The position numbers and the translations under genes are program-made. Source: BD1-7 clade bacterium (GTDB lineage: Bacteria; Pseudomonadota; Gammaproteobacteria; Pseudomonadales; DT-91). From it: a stretch of 64,000 bases of DNA. The stretch spans positions 434,001 to 498,000 of the forward strand of contig CACSIO010000012.1 of NCBI GenBank assembly GCA_902705865.1, written 5' to 3'. Under the pieces are notes generated by a model that made no database searches, was not told the DNA's origin, and was given only the letters and a program-made list of their open reading frames with translations. Below are positions 1-9,964 of the stretch, one piece after another. How positions within the stretch are numbered: position 1 is the first letter of the stretch; every line of letters begins with the position of its first letter.

Positions 1-16
1 AGCAGGGGGCAAGTCT

Positions 17-454
17 ATGAGAGGTGCAGGCGGAACATCAGGTGGTATTGGGCAATTTTTTATTGGCCTGTTTATGATGATTGCAGGTGGCTACCTGCTG
101 CTCAATTCTATTGTCGTGCGATCTAGCTTTGGATTTGGTTACCGGCTTTATAGCTACGGTGGTTACGGCGTTACTAGTGGAATGGTGTTGTTTCCTTTCA
201 TGATTGGTATCGCCATGGTGTTCTATAACAGTCGTAACCCGTTTGGCTGGCTTTTATCTCTGGGCTCTGTTGCTGCCTTGGTCGCGGGCGTCATCAGCTC
301 GATTCGATTCAGCATGGTCGGTATGAGTGCGTTCGATCTGATCATGATTTTGGTGCTGGGGTTTGGGGGTCTTGGGCTATTTTTACGTTCATTGCGTGAT
401 ATCGACCGGCGTATAAGTCTTGATGATCAGCCGGATAAAAAACAAGTAAATTAG
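17..454 (+). CDS. Small multi-pass membrane protein of unknown function
   Basis: A 145-residue protein that I do not recognise as a named family. It has a Gly-rich N-terminus and about four hydrophobic stretches (roughly residues 12-32, 55-70, 75-95 and 103-123), so it is most likely an inner-membrane protein, followed by a short charged tail (DRRISLDDQPDKK). The ATG is preceded by a purine-rich GCAGGGGG a few bases upstream, which supports this start. It lies upstream of the YqiJ-like/flotillin/AAA genes but is separated from them by a minus-strand gene, so it is not in the same transcript. Its own upstream region is outside the window. The reading frame is clean and the hydrophobic pattern is convincing; the function is unknown. 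Confidence 0.7.
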   Translation: MRGAGGTSGGIGQFFIGLFMMIAGGYLLLNSIVVRSSFGFGYRLYSYGGYGVTSGMVLFPFMIGIAMVFYNSRNPFGWLLSLGSVAALVAGVISSIRFSMVGMSAFDLIMILVLGFGGLGLFLRSLRDIDRRISLDDQPDKKQVN

Positions 455-492
455 CTGTTTGACGCTAGTCGTTGGTTGCTGAGATAGAAAAG

Positions 493-514
493 CCGGCCTT
501 GAATATAAGGCCGG
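493..514 (-). terminator. Rho-independent terminator shared by convergent genes
   Basis: An 8-bp perfect stem, CCGGCCTT / AAGGCCGG, with a 6-nt loop lies between two convergent genes. On the minus strand it is followed by CTTTTCT, giving a weak T-tract that suits termination of the 525-761 gene. It could also stop the plus-strand gene ending at 454. Confidence 0.75.
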
Positions 515-524
515 AAGATCGTGA

Positions 525-761
525 TTAATTAACTTTTGACGCCCAAATCGCTAGTTTGTGGCGCATTGAAACTTGAGAAACGTGCACTTCAGGCAATGGC
601 TGAATTACTTTGTCATGCACGAGTAACCGGTATATATACTCAACCTTTTCGTTAGCAGAGTCTGTAGGTTCAAAAATAGCCGCCCCGCGTTTCTCGGCAT
701 AGGTTACCCCGAGATCAATGGCTTTGCGGACGAGTTCTTTTTCGTTTTTAATTTTCTTCAT
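525..761 (-). CDS. DUF5062-like small protein
   Basis: A 78-residue soluble, basic protein. Its pattern (MKKIKNEKELVRKA at the start, then YAEKRGAA, IYRLLVHDKVIQPLPE and a final RHKLAIWASK) resembles the DUF5062 family of small gammaproteobacterial proteins as I remember it; no function is known to me. I chose the ATG at 761 because AAGGA lies 8 nt upstream; a GTG directly precedes it. No membrane segment or signal peptide is visible. The gene has its own terminator (493-514) and is transcribed away from the flotillin operon, with about 300 bp of shared upstream DNA. Confidence 0.7.
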   Translation of the reverse strand: MKKIKNEKELVRKAIDLGVTYAEKRGAAIFEPTDSANEKVEYIYRLLVHDKVIQPLPEVHVSQVSMRHKLAIWASKVN

Positions 762-1097
762 CACCGCGTTCCTTTCTAGCGTCTGCTTTTACCGTTCGTT
801 CGCGTATTGACTGCGAAGCTAAGTCAAGCATGCTTCAATATATGCCTGTAGACGCCATAACGCTATGGCTGATCCGGTTTTAACCGTGTGCAGCCAATGC
901 CTGCGCAGGTAAATTCTGCTTCCCGCAAGTACAGGTTCAGTGATGCCTCCAAACCAGCGCTTTACGAAAATTCTCGCATTGTCGTCATTATCAATAACTG
1001 TGACATGTGATATCGGAATTATTCGCTTGTTCCCCGAGGCTGTTGCGGTAAGATAAATCTGCTAATAATTCAAATGGATGAACTAGGGGAGGTGTTC
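762..1097. other. Divergent intergenic region upstream of the flotillin operon
   Basis: About 330 bp between two divergently transcribed genes, so promoters for both should lie here. I see no convincing open frame. A small hairpin (GCCATA, loop ACGC, TATGGC, 854-869) is present but too weak to interpret. No clear consensus promoter could be assigned by eye. Confidence 0.4.
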
Positions 1098-1784
1098 TTG
1101 TTTGCGATTTTTCTCCATGAAAGCATGGATCCGTTTTATCAAAATATTGCATCATTTCCGACAGTGCTTTTCAGTTTTGTCTTGATCATCTGTGTGTTGT
1201 TTTGGCTCGTTGCAGTATTAGGTTTTATCGATATTGACGCGTTGGATATCGATCTACCTGACAGTGATTTCGATATTAATCCGGAAAACGATCACCTGAC
1301 TTCGCCAGACGCATTGGCGGGGATACTCATGCGTTTTGGCCTGAACGGTGTGCCGTTTACCGTAATTGTGACCTTTATTGCACTTTTTGGCTGGCTGCTC
1401 AGTTACTATGCAGTGCACTTTTTGTTTCCGTTTGTGCCTGATGGTTGGATGCGATACTCGGCAGGGTTGCCGGTATTGCTGATAGCGCTGGTTGTATCGA
1501 TGTTGATCACGGCGCAAGTGATCAAGCCGTTACGGCGGTTTTTTAAGCGTGTTGAACAAAGTGCTGAAAAAATCGTTCTCGGGCGAACGGGTGTCGTACG
1601 AAGTACGCGTGTGGACGATACCTTTGGTGAAGTGCAGGTTAACGACAATGGTGCCGACTTGCTTCTTCGAGTGCGTGCCATGGGTGACGAGACGTTTAAG
1701 CGAGGTGATCGGGTGGTGTTGCTGGAGTACCTAGCGGCAGAAAACCTGTACCGTGTGATTTCCGAAAAAGAGTTTCGGATGTAA
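1098..1784 (+). CDS. YqiJ-like membrane protein with C-terminal OB-fold domain
   Basis: A membrane protein that pairs with flotillins in many bacteria (E. coli YqiJ beside YqiK). Hydrophobic segments lie near the N-terminus (FPTVLFSFVLIICVLFWLV), in the middle (FTVIVTFIALFGWLL) and near AGLPVLLIALVVSMLI. They are followed by a soluble beta-rich tail (IVLGRTGVVRSTRVDDTFGE ... FKRGDRVVLLEYLAAENLYRV) typical of the NfeD/YqiJ OB-fold. An acidic loop rich in Asp (DIDALDIDLPDSDFDI) separates the first two segments. The start is uncertain: TTG at 1098 has an excellent AGGGGAGG 5 nt upstream, whereas the in-frame ATGs at 1074 and 1125 lack a good ribosome site. It probably anchors or modulates the flotillin encoded next. 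Confidence 0.8.
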   Translation: MFAIFLHESMDPFYQNIASFPTVLFSFVLIICVLFWLVAVLGFIDIDALDIDLPDSDFDINPENDHLTSPDALAGILMRFGLNGVPFTVIVTFIALFGWLLSYYAVHFLFPFVPDGWMRYSAGLPVLLIALVVSMLITAQVIKPLRRFFKRVEQSAEKIVLGRTGVVRSTRVDDTFGEVQVNDNGADLLLRVRAMGDETFKRGDRVVLLEYLAAENLYRVISEKEFRM

Positions 1785-1906
1785 GTCGAATTTTTTGAAT
1801 GATGGGTCTTGCAGCGAGTGCGTCGACATTTCGAGTTGTGCGCGCTGAACAGTGGCTCAGTTCTGATTGCTAAAAATAAAGTTGAAGGATCTTCTGGAGT
1901 AAAAAT

Positions 1907-3922
1907 ATGGCTGATGTGTCTGTTATTGGTCCGCTCGTTATGGGCGTGGTTATCTGTTTTGTTGTTTTAATGGCGCTGGCAGCGCTGTTTAAATCTTTTT
2001 ACGTCAAGGTTGACCAAGGCACTGCGTTGATCGTTAACGATATGTCGCCGGTTCCCAAGGTGCATTTTACCGGTGCCATGGTGTTGCCAATCATCCACAA
2101 AAAAGAATTTATGCGCATCTCGCTGATTACATTAGATGTTGATCGACGCGGCGCAGATGGCCTGATTTGTCGCGACAATATGCGCGCCGACATCACTGTT
2201 GCATTTTATTTGCGCGTTAATGAAACCGCTGAAGATGTGTTGCGAGTGGCGAAGTCGATTGGTGCTGCACGTGCATCAGATAAAGCTGCGGTTGATGAAC
2301 TGTTTTCGGCCAAGTTCTCTGAAGCCTTGAAGACCGTTGGTAAACAGATTGAGTTTGTTGAACTGTTTGAAAACCGCATAGCCTTTCGCGAGAAAATTAT
2401 TGAAGTTATCGGTGAAGACTTGAATGGCTACGTATTGGAAGACGTTGCCATTGACTACTTGGAGCAAACGCCGAAGAAAGCACTGGATCCAACCAATATT
2501 TTGGACGCAGAAGGTATCAAGAAGATTACCGAACTGACGGCGACACAAAACGTACGCACAAACATCCTAGAGCGTGATGAAGAGCTCGCGATCAAAAAGA
2601 AAAATGTTGAAACCACGGAATCAATGTTAGCGCTGGAGCGCCAGGAAGAAGACGCCAAGGCTAAGCAAGAGCGTGAGATAGCAACAATCCGTGCACGTGA
2701 AGAAGCCGAAACCAAGAAGGTTCAGGAAGAAGAGCGTAAGAAAGCGGAAGAAACACAGATTGCTGTGGAACAGGAGCTTTCTGTTCAGCGTGAAAATCAG
2801 CAGCGCGAAATTGAAGTTGCCGAACAAAACCGTCGACGTGCTGTGGTTATCGAAGAAGAAAAAGTTATCCGTGCGCAAGAGTTGGAACAAGTGGCACGTA
2901 ACCGTGAAGTGGATTTGCAAACCATTGAAGCTGAAAAAGCGGTTGAAGTAGAGCGCAAGGAAATCGCCAACGTTATTCGTGAGCGTGTTGTGGTGGATAA
3001 ATCCGTCGCTATCGAAGAAGAGCGTATTAATGAAGTGCGCGAGGTGTCTGAAGCCGATCGACGTAAACAAATTCAAGTGCTTGAAGCCGAGGCGCAAGCT
3101 GAAGAGCTTAAAGTTAAGCAAGTGAAACAAGCTGAGGCACGTGAGTTAGCGGCTAAACACGAAGCGATTGAAGTAACGACCATGGCGCAAGCACAGCTTG
3201 AAGCTGCAGCGAAAGAAGCTGATGCCAAGAAGAAACTGGCAGAAGGTCAGCAAGCTGAACGCGCTGCGCCAGGCCTTGCAGATGCCAAAGTACAAGAAGC
3301 GCAAGCGATTGCACTGGAGAAAGAGGGTGTTGCTGAAGCTAACGTTGTAATTGCGATGGGTAATGCAGAAGCGGATGCACATTTGGGCACCGGTAAAGCC
3401 GAGGCTGATGTTATTGCAGCGAAAGGCGATGCAGAAGCACAGGCAAATCGTCAAATTGGTCTTGCAGAAGCGGACGTGATCCGTGAGCAGTTTAAGGCTG
3501 AAGCAGATGGCCTTGTTGATAAATTCGAAGCTATGGGCAGCATGAGCACACAAGCCCGCGACCATGAAGAGTTCCGTATGACCCTTGAAACATCGCTGAA
3601 GGAAGCGATGGCCTCGATTGATGCAGGCAAGGAAATCGCGAAAGAGAACGCAGAGGTGCTAGCGGCGGCATTACAAGCAGCCAACATAGATATCGTGGGC
3701 GGAGAAGAGCACTTCTTTGATAACTTCGCCAAATCACTGTCGATCGGTAAGGCTGTTGACGGCTTCTCACAGAAGAGCAGCACCGTTAACAGTATTCTTG
3801 AGAAAGTCATGGATAAGACATTTGACGGAAAAGCCGATTCCGTCGCCAAGTTGCTCAATAAAGTGATTGACGGAAAATCTGCTGATTCGGCGGCCGCCAA
3901 AACTGAAGAATCAGTGACCTGA
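1907..3922 (+). CDS. Flotillin family (SPFH/band 7) membrane scaffold protein
   Basis: A 671-residue flotillin of the YqiK type. One N-terminal transmembrane helix (about residues 8-28) is followed by an SPFH/band-7 domain (about 30-210; note VKVDQGTALIVND, the RRGADGLICRDNMRADI stretch and AFREKIIEVIGEDL). A very long, highly charged coiled coil rich in Glu, Lys and Ala follows (about 210-500) and then an Ala-rich C-terminal oligomerisation region. Flotillins build ordered membrane microdomains. GGAG sits 10 nt before the ATG. It lies 122 bp after the YqiJ-like gene and 112 bp before the AAA ATPase gene on the same strand, so the three are likely one transcript. At 671 residues it is longer than E. 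coli YqiK, mostly through the coiled coil. Confidence 0.92.
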   Translation: MADVSVIGPLVMGVVICFVVLMALAALFKSFYVKVDQGTALIVNDMSPVPKVHFTGAMVLPIIHKKEFMRISLITLDVDRRGADGLICRDNMRADITVAFYLRVNETAEDVLRVAKSIGAARASDKAAVDELFSAKFSEALKTVGKQIEFVELFENRIAFREKIIEVIGEDLNGYVLEDVAIDYLEQTPKKALDPTNILDAEGIKKITELTATQNVRTNILERDEELAIKKKNVETTESMLALERQEEDAKAKQEREIATIRAREEAETKKVQEEERKKAEETQIAVEQELSVQRENQQREIEVAEQNRRRAVVIEEEKVIRAQELEQVARNREVDLQTIEAEKAVEVERKEIANVIRERVVVDKSVAIEEERINEVREVSEADRRKQIQVLEAEAQAEELKVKQVKQAEARELAAKHEAIEVTTMAQAQLEAAAKEADAKKKLAEGQQAERAAPGLADAKVQEAQAIALEKEGVAEANVVIAMGNAEADAHLGTGKAEADVIAAKGDAEAQANRQIGLAEADVIREQFKAEADGLVDKFEAMGSMSTQARDHEEFRMTLETSLKEAMASIDAGKEIAKENAEVLAAALQAANIDIVGGEEHFFDNFAKSLSIGKAVDGFSQKSSTVNSILEKVMDKTFDGKADSVAKLLNKVIDGKSADSAAAKTEESVT

Positions 3923-4034
3923 TCTGCGTTAACCGACGCAGTGATGCCACCATCATCTTCGATGGCACATAGCCACCTGGCGGCCATTCGGTCGCCGGCC
4001 TTCTCACATTTGATCGGATGCAAATACTTCGACC

Positions 4035-7000
4035 ATGGCCGATATTGACTCGCAAGCAAATAATACCGGTAGCGCAGATGCCCGGACTTCGCAGGTAGAG
4101 AGCGCAGTTGCCGAAGGCGGAGCCTACGAGGTAATTCGTAAACGCCTGTTGGATCAAGCCAACCAGCTTGAACAATACACGGCTGAACTCAACACCACCC
4201 GTTTGCACGAATTCGGCCAAACAGGGATGGCACTTGAAGCCCGTGTTCGGGTTCGCACCGAGCATAACTGTGTTGCTCGCGATATCGTTCAGGTCGGACG
4301 TTATCTGGTGTTTGGTTACAACGTTTTTATCGGTCTGAAAAAAGAGATTCGTGTTGAGGATGTTTTCTCGCTTTTCACACTCAATGACTCGAAAGACGGA
4401 CACGCACTTGAGCAATCGCCCCTCACTGGGTCGTTTCTTGCTGATGCCAGCTTTGTTAATGACTTTGACGAATTGTACCGTTACTACAAACACACACGTT
4501 TGGTTCAGTTGACGGTCAAAGATGGCAAGCTACTCGCCGGCTTCCAGATTGGTGAGCGCATTGACGATATCCGGGTATTTCGCTGGCAGGTATCCGCCGA
4601 TGGCGAAACCGTTACATACATCGATAATCGTGGTGAGCGAGACATTCAGCTCCCGCCGGCGTTTGATTTTGAATGGCATGAAACCGGTCGTGATGATTCG
4701 GTGCATGGGCGTCACCCGCATATTAATATTCTCGATCAGGTATTTGTCGAAACCATTAATGGCGATCTGACCATCAAGGTTGAAGACAACACCGAAGATG
4801 GGCTCGGTATATATCGAGAACCCGTAGACGACAAGACCCAATCTCTGGATGACGCCGATATTGCCTATGCCTCGGTGGGTGATCTGATCTTGTTGCGTAT
4901 TTTACCTTATCGGGAGACGGCTTCTCGGTATTTCATTTTCAACCCGATTAATCAGCAGGTCACTCGTTGCGATCAAGTGGGGGAGTCTTGCATTCAGCTT
5001 CCGGAAGATCACGGTGTGATTTTCCCTGGCGGTTATTATCTGCAAACCGGTGAGTTCAAACGTTTTGATGAAGACCTGAATGGTTTTAACTTCAAACGCA
5101 TGATCCGCTCACCGAACGGCGAAGACGTTCTCTACGTATTTTACAATCGCGAAACTGGCGCATGTGCGTTGTTTCCCTATAACTTGATTGAAAAACAACT
5201 ATCGACGCCGATTTTGGGGCATGGTTATGCACTGGCTGAAGACGGCACATTAGTTATTTTTACTGCAGAAGATGAGCCTACCCGGATTCATCCGATGCAA
5301 GTTTGGCAAACACCGTATCAAAGTGCCGAATTTGCTGCGCAGGCCCCAACTAATCAAAGCTGGTGGGGCTCGATTGGTAACGCCGCATTAGTACGCGGTA
5401 TTTCGGATTTTTACAGCATTACACGCATGATTCGCGCCGATTATGTATCGCTCAAACAGTATGAATTGCTCAATAGCCAAGCGCGCAAACTGTTTGATGC
5501 ACACTATTGGCTCGATAGTGAACAGACTAATCAACTCAGCACGGTGATTGGAAAAATTACCGATACCGCTGAGCTGGTGATCGATGAATTCGAAAAGGTC
5601 GAGAGTATTCGTAGGCAATCTGCCGAAGCGATGCAACAAGCGCAATCGACACAGGCTGATATTATTCGTTCGATTCAACCCGATAATTGGGAGTCACCCG
5701 AAGAATATGTCAAAGCGTTAGCGGCTATTCGTAAACACCGCGGCCATTTGGCGACTGCCAGAGACTATCGCTATATCGATCTTGAGAGCATCGAGACACT
5801 GGACAATACGCTTGTCACCCAAGAGGCCGATCTCAGTCAGAAAACCGTCGAGTTTCTCTCTCAAGATGCTGCGTTTATTGCGTATGAATCACGTATCTCT
5901 GAATTGGATGCGCATATCAAGCAAGCCGGCACCATTGTCGAATTGACACCGCCGTTGGAGGCAATGGATACCGCAGCTGAAGGTTTGGATTTGCTGTCGG
6001 AATTGATGGCAACCTTGAAGGTAGATGATGCCAACCTGCGCACCGGCATTATCGATGCAATCTCGACCATCTACGCCAAACTGAATCAAAGTAGAGCGGC
6101 AGCGCGTATCCGTCAGAAAGAATTGGGAAGTGCTGAATCGCGGGCGCAGTTTGCGGCACAATTCAAATTACTGAGCCAAAGCGTTACCAATGCGCTGAGT
6201 CTAGCCACCACACCTGAAAAGTGTGACGAGCAGCTATCACGTTTGTTAGTGCAGCTAGAAGAGCTCGAAAGTCAATTCAGTGATCATGATGATTTTCTTG
6301 CCGACATCATGGATAAACGCGAGGAAATATACGAAGCGCTGGAAGGGCACAAACAACAGCTTCTGGATGAACGTCAACGCAAAGCACAGCATGTTGCCGA
6401 TGCTGCGAAACGGATTCTTGCATCAATTGAAAAGCGCTCACAGAGTTTTTCCGAAGCAGATGCACTCAATACCTATTTTGCGTCCGACAGCTTGGTGCAA
6501 AAAGCCCGTGCTATGTCGGATCAGTTGCGCGCACTGGATGCCAGTGTCAAAGCTGACGATTTGGATTCACGCTACGCAGCGATTCGCGAACAGGCACTGC
6601 GTTCATTGCGCGATAAAAGCGATATTTTTGAGGATGGCGGCAGCGTTATCAAATTGGGCCCGCGGCATAAGTTTAGCGTTAATACCCAAGAATTAGACCT
6701 CACGATTATTCCGCGTGATGGCGGCTTGTGTGTGCATTTGGTCGGCACGGATTATTACGAGCCCATTGTTAACGATGAACTGCTGTCGTTAAACGCTTAT
6801 TGGGATCTGGCGTTTGTCTCTGAAACAGAAAGTGTTTATCGAGCCGAATATTTGGCTGCCAGCATTCTCTATGATGCTGAGGTAGGTAAAAACGACCTAA
6901 CAATGGCGCATTTAGAGCGGGCCATGTTGGACGATGAGGCATTGGATAACCTTGTGCGTGACTATGCGGCGCCACGCTATAAAGAGGGCTACCAAAAGGG

Positions 7001-9356
7001 CATTCATGATCACGATGCGAGCTTAATACTCAAGGCTTTATTGCCTGCAATGGATCACGCAGATTTATTGCGTTTTGATCCATCATCGCGCGCTTTTGCG
7101 CAGGTATTTTGGGCGTATGAATCAACAGATTCCACCCTTGATGTAGATACATGGCCAGCGCGTTGCCAAGCGGCAACTGCGATGCAAGCCGCCTTTGGCA
7201 GTCAGGATGCAGTGGCATTAATGATTGATACCATCGAGCAAGCCATGAAGGCTTTTGCGGGTGATTCTGCATTGCATGGTGACGCATCTTTGATTCGACA
7301 GTCGGCGTCCTATCTGGCAGCAGAGCTGGCGCGCGAACAGCCAGCCTTTATTTTGAGTCAATATGCACGGCAGTTGGTTGATGAACTTAAGCGCAGTTTG
7401 GATTCTCTGCAATGGAAGCAATACGAAACCGCATTGGTGCGTGTAAAAACGGATCCACAACAAGCTTGGGATCTCACTCAGGCTTGGGTGAGTGCCATGA
7501 TTTCTGCGAAAGCTGCTGATTCGACGATCGTTGCGGCGAGTCGTTATTGTGATGAGGCCGTTGCCTATCTGTTAGTTGCGCAGCAGTTGTCGATGAGAGA
7601 AACAGAGGTTGATGTTGAGATAACTGTTAGTGGTTTATTGGGTGATCATCCACGTGTCGACAGTCAGCAACTGCATTTAGCCGTGGATGAATTTCTGCAG
7701 CGTATCCACCATCATCGTACGGTTACGATTCCTGGTTATCACCGGTATTTAGCATTACGAGCGCAGGTAATTAATGACGAACGCGATTCGTTGAAGCTTG
7801 AATCCTTTAAAGCACGGCCGTTAAGTTCATTCGTTCGAAATCGGCTGATTAATGAATCCTATTTGCCGCTGATTGGCGACAACTTGGCGAAACAAATGGG
7901 CACTGTTGGTGAGAAAAAGCGCTCCGATTTGATGGGCCTGTTAATGATGATATCGCCGCCAGGTTACGGTAAAACAACCTTGATGGAGTACGTTGCGAAT
8001 CGTCTTGGCTTGATTTTTATGAAGATCAATTGCCCGTCGCTGGGCCATCATGTGGTTTCTCTTGATCCGGCGCAAGCACCGGATGCCACCTCTCGCCAAG
8101 AGCTCGAAAAGCTCAACTTGGCGTTGGAAATGGGTAATAACGTCATGCTATATCTGGACGATATCCAGCATACGAACCCTGAGTTTTTACAGAAGTTTAT
8201 TTCACTGTGTGATGGCACTCGAAAAGTCGATGGTGTGTGGCGAGGACAAACCAAAACTTATGATATGCGTGGGCGTAAGTTCTGCGTTGTAATGGCAGGT
8301 AACCCGTACACGGAATCCGGTGAAGTATTTAAGATTCCCGATATGCTGGCGAACCGCGCAGATATTTATAATTTGGGTGATATTCTTGGCGGCACTGAAG
8401 AGGCATTTGCGCTGAGTTACGTTGAAAACAGCTTAACATCTAACCCGGTTCTAGCGCCGCTAGCGTTGCGAGAAATGCAGGACGTATATCAGCTGGTTGA
8501 TATGGCGAAAGGCCGTGAAGTGGCTAGCACAGACCTATCACACGCATACAGTGGCGCCGAATTAAACGAAATCACCGATGTGCTGCGAAAGATGTTTATC
8601 GTGCAAGATATCGTGCTCAAGATTAATCAGGCATACATCGCTTCGGCCGCACAAGATGACAAATACCGCACCGAGCCATCGTTCAAGTTGCAGGGCAGCT
8701 ACCGTAACATGAATAAAATGACGGAGAAGATTACATCCGTTATGAGCGATGATGAGCTCCAGCAAATGATCGATGATCATTACCAGGGCGAATCGCAGCT
8801 GTTAACCAATGGTGCCGAATCGAACCTGCTGAAGCTCGCTGAGTTACGCGGCACGCTATCTGGTGAGGGCAGTGAGCGTTGGCAAACGATTAAAGGTGAT
8901 TTTCAACGTAATATCGCCATGGGAGGCGATGATACCGATGTCGGCAATAAGGTGGTTGCCCAGCTGGTCGATTTGGTGAATGGCGTGCGTCAATTGGCGG
9001 ATATTCAGGGTCAACAGGTCGATACCGGTGTGACCACCGACTCGGCCGAAATTGAAGACAGTGCTACAGATCTGACAAAACTGATTGAAGCGTTACCCAA
9101 GCAACTAGCAATCGACCCGCGTAGTTTGCAAAATATGGCGAAGGTGATGGCGCGTCAGCCGGATATTAAAGTGGTTAACGAACCCGTGCCTGGCATTAAT
9201 CAAGTGCTCAATGTACTGGCAGATACAATCGAAGGTAGTTTGCTGCCTTTGGTGCATACCATGGACAGAAAACTGGATATCGACCTGAAAAATCATGAAA
9301 AAATGAAATCCATCTCTCAGCAATTGATGGAGTTGAAAGATCAGATTAACGCCTAG
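4035..9356 (+). CDS. Giant AAA ATPase of the flotillin operon (annotated elsewhere as 'DNA repair ATPase')
   Basis: A 1773-residue cytoplasmic protein with no signal peptide. The first 450 or so residues are beta-rich and resemble the N-terminal region of proteins usually named DNA repair ATPase. Residues about 480-870 are predominantly helical and coiled-coil-like. An AAA core follows, with Walker A SPPGYGKTT near residue 1310 and Walker B VMLYLDDIQ near residue 1372. A sensor-1-like VVMAGNPY comes after that, and then a helical C-terminal region. The DNA-repair label is, as far as I know, inherited rather than demonstrated. Its constant partners here (YqiJ-like protein, flotillin, zinc ribbon) suggest it is an ATP-driven remodelling factor acting at flotillin membranes; that role is inference. 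No strong ribosome site precedes the ATG, so translation may depend on upstream coupling. Confidence 0.85.
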   Translation: MADIDSQANNTGSADARTSQVESAVAEGGAYEVIRKRLLDQANQLEQYTAELNTTRLHEFGQTGMALEARVRVRTEHNCVARDIVQVGRYLVFGYNVFIGLKKEIRVEDVFSLFTLNDSKDGHALEQSPLTGSFLADASFVNDFDELYRYYKHTRLVQLTVKDGKLLAGFQIGERIDDIRVFRWQVSADGETVTYIDNRGERDIQLPPAFDFEWHETGRDDSVHGRHPHINILDQVFVETINGDLTIKVEDNTEDGLGIYREPVDDKTQSLDDADIAYASVGDLILLRILPYRETASRYFIFNPINQQVTRCDQVGESCIQLPEDHGVIFPGGYYLQTGEFKRFDEDLNGFNFKRMIRSPNGEDVLYVFYNRETGACALFPYNLIEKQLSTPILGHGYALAEDGTLVIFTAEDEPTRIHPMQVWQTPYQSAEFAAQAPTNQSWWGSIGNAALVRGISDFYSITRMIRADYVSLKQYELLNSQARKLFDAHYWLDSEQTNQLSTVIGKITDTAELVIDEFEKVESIRRQSAEAMQQAQSTQADIIRSIQPDNWESPEEYVKALAAIRKHRGHLATARDYRYIDLESIETLDNTLVTQEADLSQKTVEFLSQDAAFIAYESRISELDAHIKQAGTIVELTPPLEAMDTAAEGLDLLSELMATLKVDDANLRTGIIDAISTIYAKLNQSRAAARIRQKELGSAESRAQFAAQFKLLSQSVTNALSLATTPEKCDEQLSRLLVQLEELESQFSDHDDFLADIMDKREEIYEALEGHKQQLLDERQRKAQHVADAAKRILASIEKRSQSFSEADALNTYFASDSLVQKARAMSDQLRALDASVKADDLDSRYAAIREQALRSLRDKSDIFEDGGSVIKLGPRHKFSVNTQELDLTIIPRDGGLCVHLVGTDYYEPIVNDELLSLNAYWDLAFVSETESVYRAEYLAASILYDAEVGKNDLTMAHLERAMLDDEALDNLVRDYAAPRYKEGYQKGIHDHDASLILKALLPAMDHADLLRFDPSSRAFAQVFWAYESTDSTLDVDTWPARCQAATAMQAAFGSQDAVALMIDTIEQAMKAFAGDSALHGDASLIRQSASYLAAELAREQPAFILSQYARQLVDELKRSLDSLQWKQYETALVRVKTDPQQAWDLTQAWVSAMISAKAADSTIVAASRYCDEAVAYLLVAQQLSMRETEVDVEITVSGLLGDHPRVDSQQLHLAVDEFLQRIHHHRTVTIPGYHRYLALRAQVINDERDSLKLESFKARPLSSFVRNRLINESYLPLIGDNLAKQMGTVGEKKRSDLMGLLMMISPPGYGKTTLMEYVANRLGLIFMKINCPSLGHHVVSLDPAQAPDATSRQELEKLNLALEMGNNVMLYLDDIQHTNPEFLQKFISLCDGTRKVDGVWRGQTKTYDMRGRKFCVVMAGNPYTESGEVFKIPDMLANRADIYNLGDILGGTEEAFALSYVENSLTSNPVLAPLALREMQDVYQLVDMAKGREVASTDLSHAYSGAELNEITDVLRKMFIVQDIVLKINQAYIASAAQDDKYRTEPSFKLQGSYRNMNKMTEKITSVMSDDELQQMIDDHYQGESQLLTNGAESNLLKLAELRGTLSGEGSERWQTIKGDFQRNIAMGGDDTDVGNKVVAQLVDLVNGVRQLADIQGQQVDTGVTTDSAEIEDSATDLTKLIEALPKQLAIDPRSLQNMAKVMARQPDIKVVNEPVPGINQVLNVLADTIEGSLLPLVHTMDRKLDIDLKNHEKMKSISQQLMELKDQINA

Positions 9357-9419
9357 TGAAGTCTGATGATTTCAATCACTTGTGAATAATCACGACTGAA
9401 AGAAAGAGATAGCTATCCT

Positions 9420-9947
9420 ATGCAATGCCAAACCTGTGCTGGCTACGCCTTAAAACCCGTTGAACTTGCCCCCGGCCTGATTGCTGCGCAATGCAGCAAG
9501 TGTGACGGGGCTTCTATCGCTATGCTTAACCTGCGATTCTGGATTGAGCAGCAACCACAAGATCCGCCTTCAGCGTCGTCGGAAGTCATGGATGTGGATG
9601 ATGTTGTTGGCGCGCGCCAATGTGCGAAATGCCAACGGTTGATGACCAAATACCGGGTTTCCAATGCGATAAATAATCGATTGGATGTATGCCACTCATG
9701 TGATGAGGTGTGGTTTGATAAAGGCGAATGGCAAGCCATTGTTAATGCCGGCTTAATTACCGATTTACCCGCGAAACTGACTGATGCAGGCCAGCGGGCA
9801 TTGCGTGAAGCCGATCGACTCGCACGTGAAAAAGCGTTCTTTGCCCAGGCCATTGGTGAAGGTTTTGATCGGGTGGATGAATTCAGGGATTGGCTGAGAG
9901 ATCATCCCAACGCGCCTGAAATTCGTCGCTACCTGCTATTGGATTAG
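9420..9947 (+). CDS. Double zinc-ribbon protein (TFIIB-type zinc finger)
   Basis: A 175-residue soluble protein with two four-Cys zinc ribbons. The first uses C3/C6 and C25/C28. The second uses C68/C71 and C91/C94 and continues into VWFDKGEW, the signature of the bacterial zf-TFIIB family. The remaining C-terminal part is helical and charged and ends in a short LRDHPNAPEIRRYL segment. It follows the AAA ATPase by 63 bp on the same strand and is most simply the last gene of the flotillin operon. Zinc ribbons of this type often mediate protein or nucleic-acid contacts, so an adaptor role for the ATPase is possible but unproven. Confidence 0.8.
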   Translation: MQCQTCAGYALKPVELAPGLIAAQCSKCDGASIAMLNLRFWIEQQPQDPPSASSEVMDVDDVVGARQCAKCQRLMTKYRVSNAINNRLDVCHSCDEVWFDKGEWQAIVNAGLITDLPAKLTDAGQRALREADRLAREKAFFAQAIGEGFDRVDEFRDWLRDHPNAPEIRRYLLLD

Positions 9948-9964
9948 TCCAAACGCGAATTGAT

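Noticed and set aside
2627-3130. Long minus-strand frames opposite the flotillin coiled coil
   Set aside because: Phe/Leu-rich shadow of the Glu/Lys-rich coiled coil on the other strand.
3451-4493. Minus-strand frames of about 200 codons across the flotillin/ATPase junction
   Set aside because: Antisense shadows of two strong genes; no start context or family resemblance.
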